NCBI GenBank assembly: GCA_034112085.1
Contig: JAWUWD010000006.1
Span: forward strand, 1-46,972
Length of the DNA: 46,972 bases
Reading direction: 5' to 3'
Source: JAWUWD01 sp034112085
GTDB lineage: Bacteria > Bacteroidota > Bacteroidia > Cytophagales > Cyclobacteriaceae
A program made the translations under genes and the position numbers. Shown here piece after piece: positions 45,035 through 46,972 of the stretch; position 1 is the first letter of the stretch; the number at the start of each line of letters is the position of its first letter. The notes below the pieces were generated by a model, which saw nothing but the letters and a program-made list of their open reading frames with translations, did not search any database and was not told the DNA's origin.

Positions 45035-46972
45035 ATGAGAGAACAATACTCATTTAATAATACTTTTCGATTTGCCATTTTACTGGTAAGTCTTTTTTTA
45101 TTTAAGGTCAATACTGGCTATGGGCAGTGTGGGTTCACTGGATTGGCAGCTTCTTATTGTTTAGATGATGCGGCAGTGGTGCTTAGCGAAACTACCACAG
45201 GAGGAACTTTTAGTGGTAGCGGGATAGCAGGGAGCACATTCACTCCTGCTACGGCCACAGCTGGGAGTCACACTATTTCTTATGTCAATAATGATCTTTA
45301 TACGATTGATCAATCTGGAACTTTCAGCCTTACTGGGGGTGGAGGTTGGACTGATGTCCCTGCCAATTCAGGGGCAAATGTATTAGAAGACTTTGATGAT
45401 AATGTGAGTGATGCAGTAAGTGTTGGCTTCACATTCAATTTTTTTGGCACAGATTATACCGAACTGTATGTGTCATCCAATGGAAACGTTTCTTTTACAT
45501 CATATATTGAAGCAGCTTTTGCTGGAGTAGGGATAACTAGTGCGTCAGATCCTAATAATATGATTGCGTTGGTTAGAAGCGACCTCGATCCTTCTGCAAA
45601 CAATGTTGCTGGTAATGATCAAATTCGATTTAAGGTTACTGGGGTAACGCCAAATCAAGTTTTTCATCTTCATTTTGATCAAGTTGAAAGGTTTGGTACC
45701 GCGACTGAAGAAATCTCTGTAGAACTAAAGCTGTACGAAACTACAAATGTCATTGAAATTCATACCGAAAAAAATGAGGCCAGCGATGAACTTAGTTTAC
45801 AAGGTATAGAAAACAGCACAGGAACGATTGGTTTTGTAACTCCAGGGAGAAACAATGAATTATGGACAACTACAAACGATTTTGTAAGTTTTACTCCATG
45901 CACAGCTAGTCAGTTAGTGACTGTTTTTGCAGCACCAACTATCCCGACTGTCTCAATCATAACTGGCAGCAGTCCTATTTGTGATGCAGCAGGTATTGAC
46001 ATCATTTTACAAAGCAGTTCTCTTTCTGGGAATCGTTGGTATAAAGACGGGATGGATACTGGGATTACCGATCGAAGTATCAGCTTATCGAGTTCAGCTG
46101 ACAACGGAGAATATACGGTTGAATTTACCGATGTTAACCTCTGCATCAGTCCACCAAGTGTAGCAGAGACGGTGACAATTAATGATTTGCCAAACACTGG
46201 TCTTATCTTGGTTTATAATCCTACCAATGTTTGTGTAGGCTCTACAATTAGCATTGATGTACAAATCAGTGTCCCTGGCATCAATTACCAAGTCTTTGAT
46301 AACACAGTTACAAGTGTAAGTAGTCTTATTGGAGGATCAGGAGGCACGATTACACTGGTAACAAGTGCACTATCAGCTTCTCAAACTGGTTTGTTCGTGA
46401 GAGCAACTAATGCGAGTACATCATGTGCTGATGATTTCACCAGTCAAGCAATTACCGTTGACGCCTTGCCAGTGACTCCTACCATTGGTACGAGTGGAAA
46501 CACAGTATGTATTCCATTGACTGTTACATTGACATCTTCAGTAGCTCCAAATACAGGGACGTATGAATGGTATAAAGACAATGCATTAGTACCTTCTTTA
46601 ACTACACAAATAATAGTTCTTTCTGCTACGAATGAGAGCGGTGATTATAAAGTAAAAGTGATTGATGGGGCAGGATTAAATTGTGAAAGCGCATTTAGTA
46701 CTGATGAGACTGTGTTACTTCATCCTGAAGTAAATATTACATCGAGCAAGACAGACATCGTATGTAATGGCGACACGGATGGTACGGTCACCGGGATCGG
46801 CACAGGCGGCACTGGCACCTTGGTTTATGACTTAGAAGATGGAGTAGGGGCGCCAATAGCAAACACAAGTGGGGATGCCTTGGGAGTCTATAGTGGTTTA
46901 GGTGCAGGTACTTATCGAGTACGTGTCACAGACGACAATGCCTGTACAACGTTCAGTGGTAATGTAGTGATT
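45035..46972 (+). CDS. Giant SprB-like secreted protein, 5' part
   Basis: The frame is open from the ATG at 45035 for 646 codons to the right edge, with no stop, so the gene is partial. The signal peptide covers about residues 1-31 (FRFAILLVSLFLFKVNTGYG). The part in view is Thr/Ser/Gly/Asn-rich: a beta domain at 35-300 (SVGFTFNFFGTDYTELYVSS), then Ig-like modules of about 90 residues with one or two Cys (SPICDAAGIDIILQSSS, NRWYKDGMD, EWYKDNALV), and from about 563 a SprB-type repeat (SKTDIVCNGDTDGTVTGIGT, LGAGTYRVRVTDDNACTT). SprB is the gliding adhesin moved by the T9SS motor; a gldJ/C-terminal sorting domain would lie outside the window. It is 63 bp after the lipoprotein gene. Confidence 0.87.
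   Translation, partial: MREQYSFNNTFRFAILLVSLFLFKVNTGYGQCGFTGLAASYCLDDAAVVLSETTTGGTFSGSGIAGSTFTPATATAGSHTISYVNNDLYTIDQSGTFSLTGGGGWTDVPANSGANVLEDFDDNVSDAVSVGFTFNFFGTDYTELYVSSNGNVSFTSYIEAAFAGVGITSASDPNNMIALVRSDLDPSANNVAGNDQIRFKVTGVTPNQVFHLHFDQVERFGTATEEISVELKLYETTNVIEIHTEKNEASDELSLQGIENSTGTIGFVTPGRNNELWTTTNDFVSFTPCTASQLVTVFAAPTIPTVSIITGSSPICDAAGIDIILQSSSLSGNRWYKDGMDTGITDRSISLSSSADNGEYTVEFTDVNLCISPPSVAETVTINDLPNTGLILVYNPTNVCVGSTISIDVQISVPGINYQVFDNTVTSVSSLIGGSGGTITLVTSALSASQTGLFVRATNASTSCADDFTSQAITVDALPVTPTIGTSGNTVCIPLTVTLTSSVAPNTGTYEWYKDNALVPSLTTQIIVLSATNESGDYKVKVIDGAGLNCESAFSTDETVLLHPEVNITSSKTDIVCNGDTDGTVTGIGTGGTGTLVYDLEDGVGAPIANTSGDALGVYSGLGAGTYRVRVTDDNACTTFSGNVVI

Overview
The window is low-GC bacterial DNA that reads as a marine or free-living member of the Bacteroidota, most likely order Cytophagales. 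Supporting signs are SprB-type repeats in a giant secreted protein, WG-repeat and YwqK/MORN-repeat proteins, PD40-OmpA proteins, DUF2911, a PafA-type phosphatase, Cache-HAMP-GAF receptors, weak ribosome binding sites and promoter-like TAnnTTTG boxes. No rRNA, CRISPR array, transposase, integrase or phage gene was seen. One tRNA is present.

Layout. Positions 1-2300 form an accessory strip of minus-strand genes: the start of a DHFR-family protein, a DoxX-like membrane protein, a Crp/Fnr regulator and a small exported protein. They are punctuated by two gap-free 265-bp repeats with inverted ends, which looks like a cassette array. Positions 2325-8368 (minus) hold an NSS amino-acid transporter with a 37-aa partner subunit, a PafA-type phosphatase and a WG-repeat protein. 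Positions 8438-11805 (plus) carry a three-PAS cytoplasmic histidine kinase followed by a receiver-kinase protein. A tRNA-Pro with an unusual AGG anticodon follows. Positions 12095-17898 hold glutaryl-CoA dehydrogenase, a 14-repeat YwqK/MORN protein translationally coupled to an FAD dehydrogenase, and a GH113-like glycosidase. Positions 17971-20453 hold a protein with a degenerate DUF3883 domain and a lipoprotein.

Positions 20644-25808 hold an M28 peptidase, a DUF3820 protein and holA in close array, then a Cache-HAMP-GAF sensor without an output domain and a small exported protein. Positions 25774-33826 (mostly minus) hold a class III aminotransferase, two OmpA-domain proteins, a DUF885 peptidase broken by a single in-frame TAA, a DUF2911 protein, a dCMP deaminase-like enzyme (plus strand) and MurB. 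Positions 34022-36007 hold an acidic protein, a rhomboid protease and an OmpH/Skp-like protein.

Positions 36138-46972 (plus) are the most striking part. A nucleotide-transporter-like/HEAT/cNMP fusion is followed by a tight run: a membrane-anchored nSTAND-WD40 protein, an outer-membrane barrel, a propeller lipoprotein and the start of a giant SprB-like secreted protein that runs off the right edge. Gene spacing suggests that these last four act together across the envelope, from a cytoplasmic NTPase switch to a surface adhesin. That is the best candidate here for an undescribed system, alongside the repeat-bounded cassette strip at the left end.
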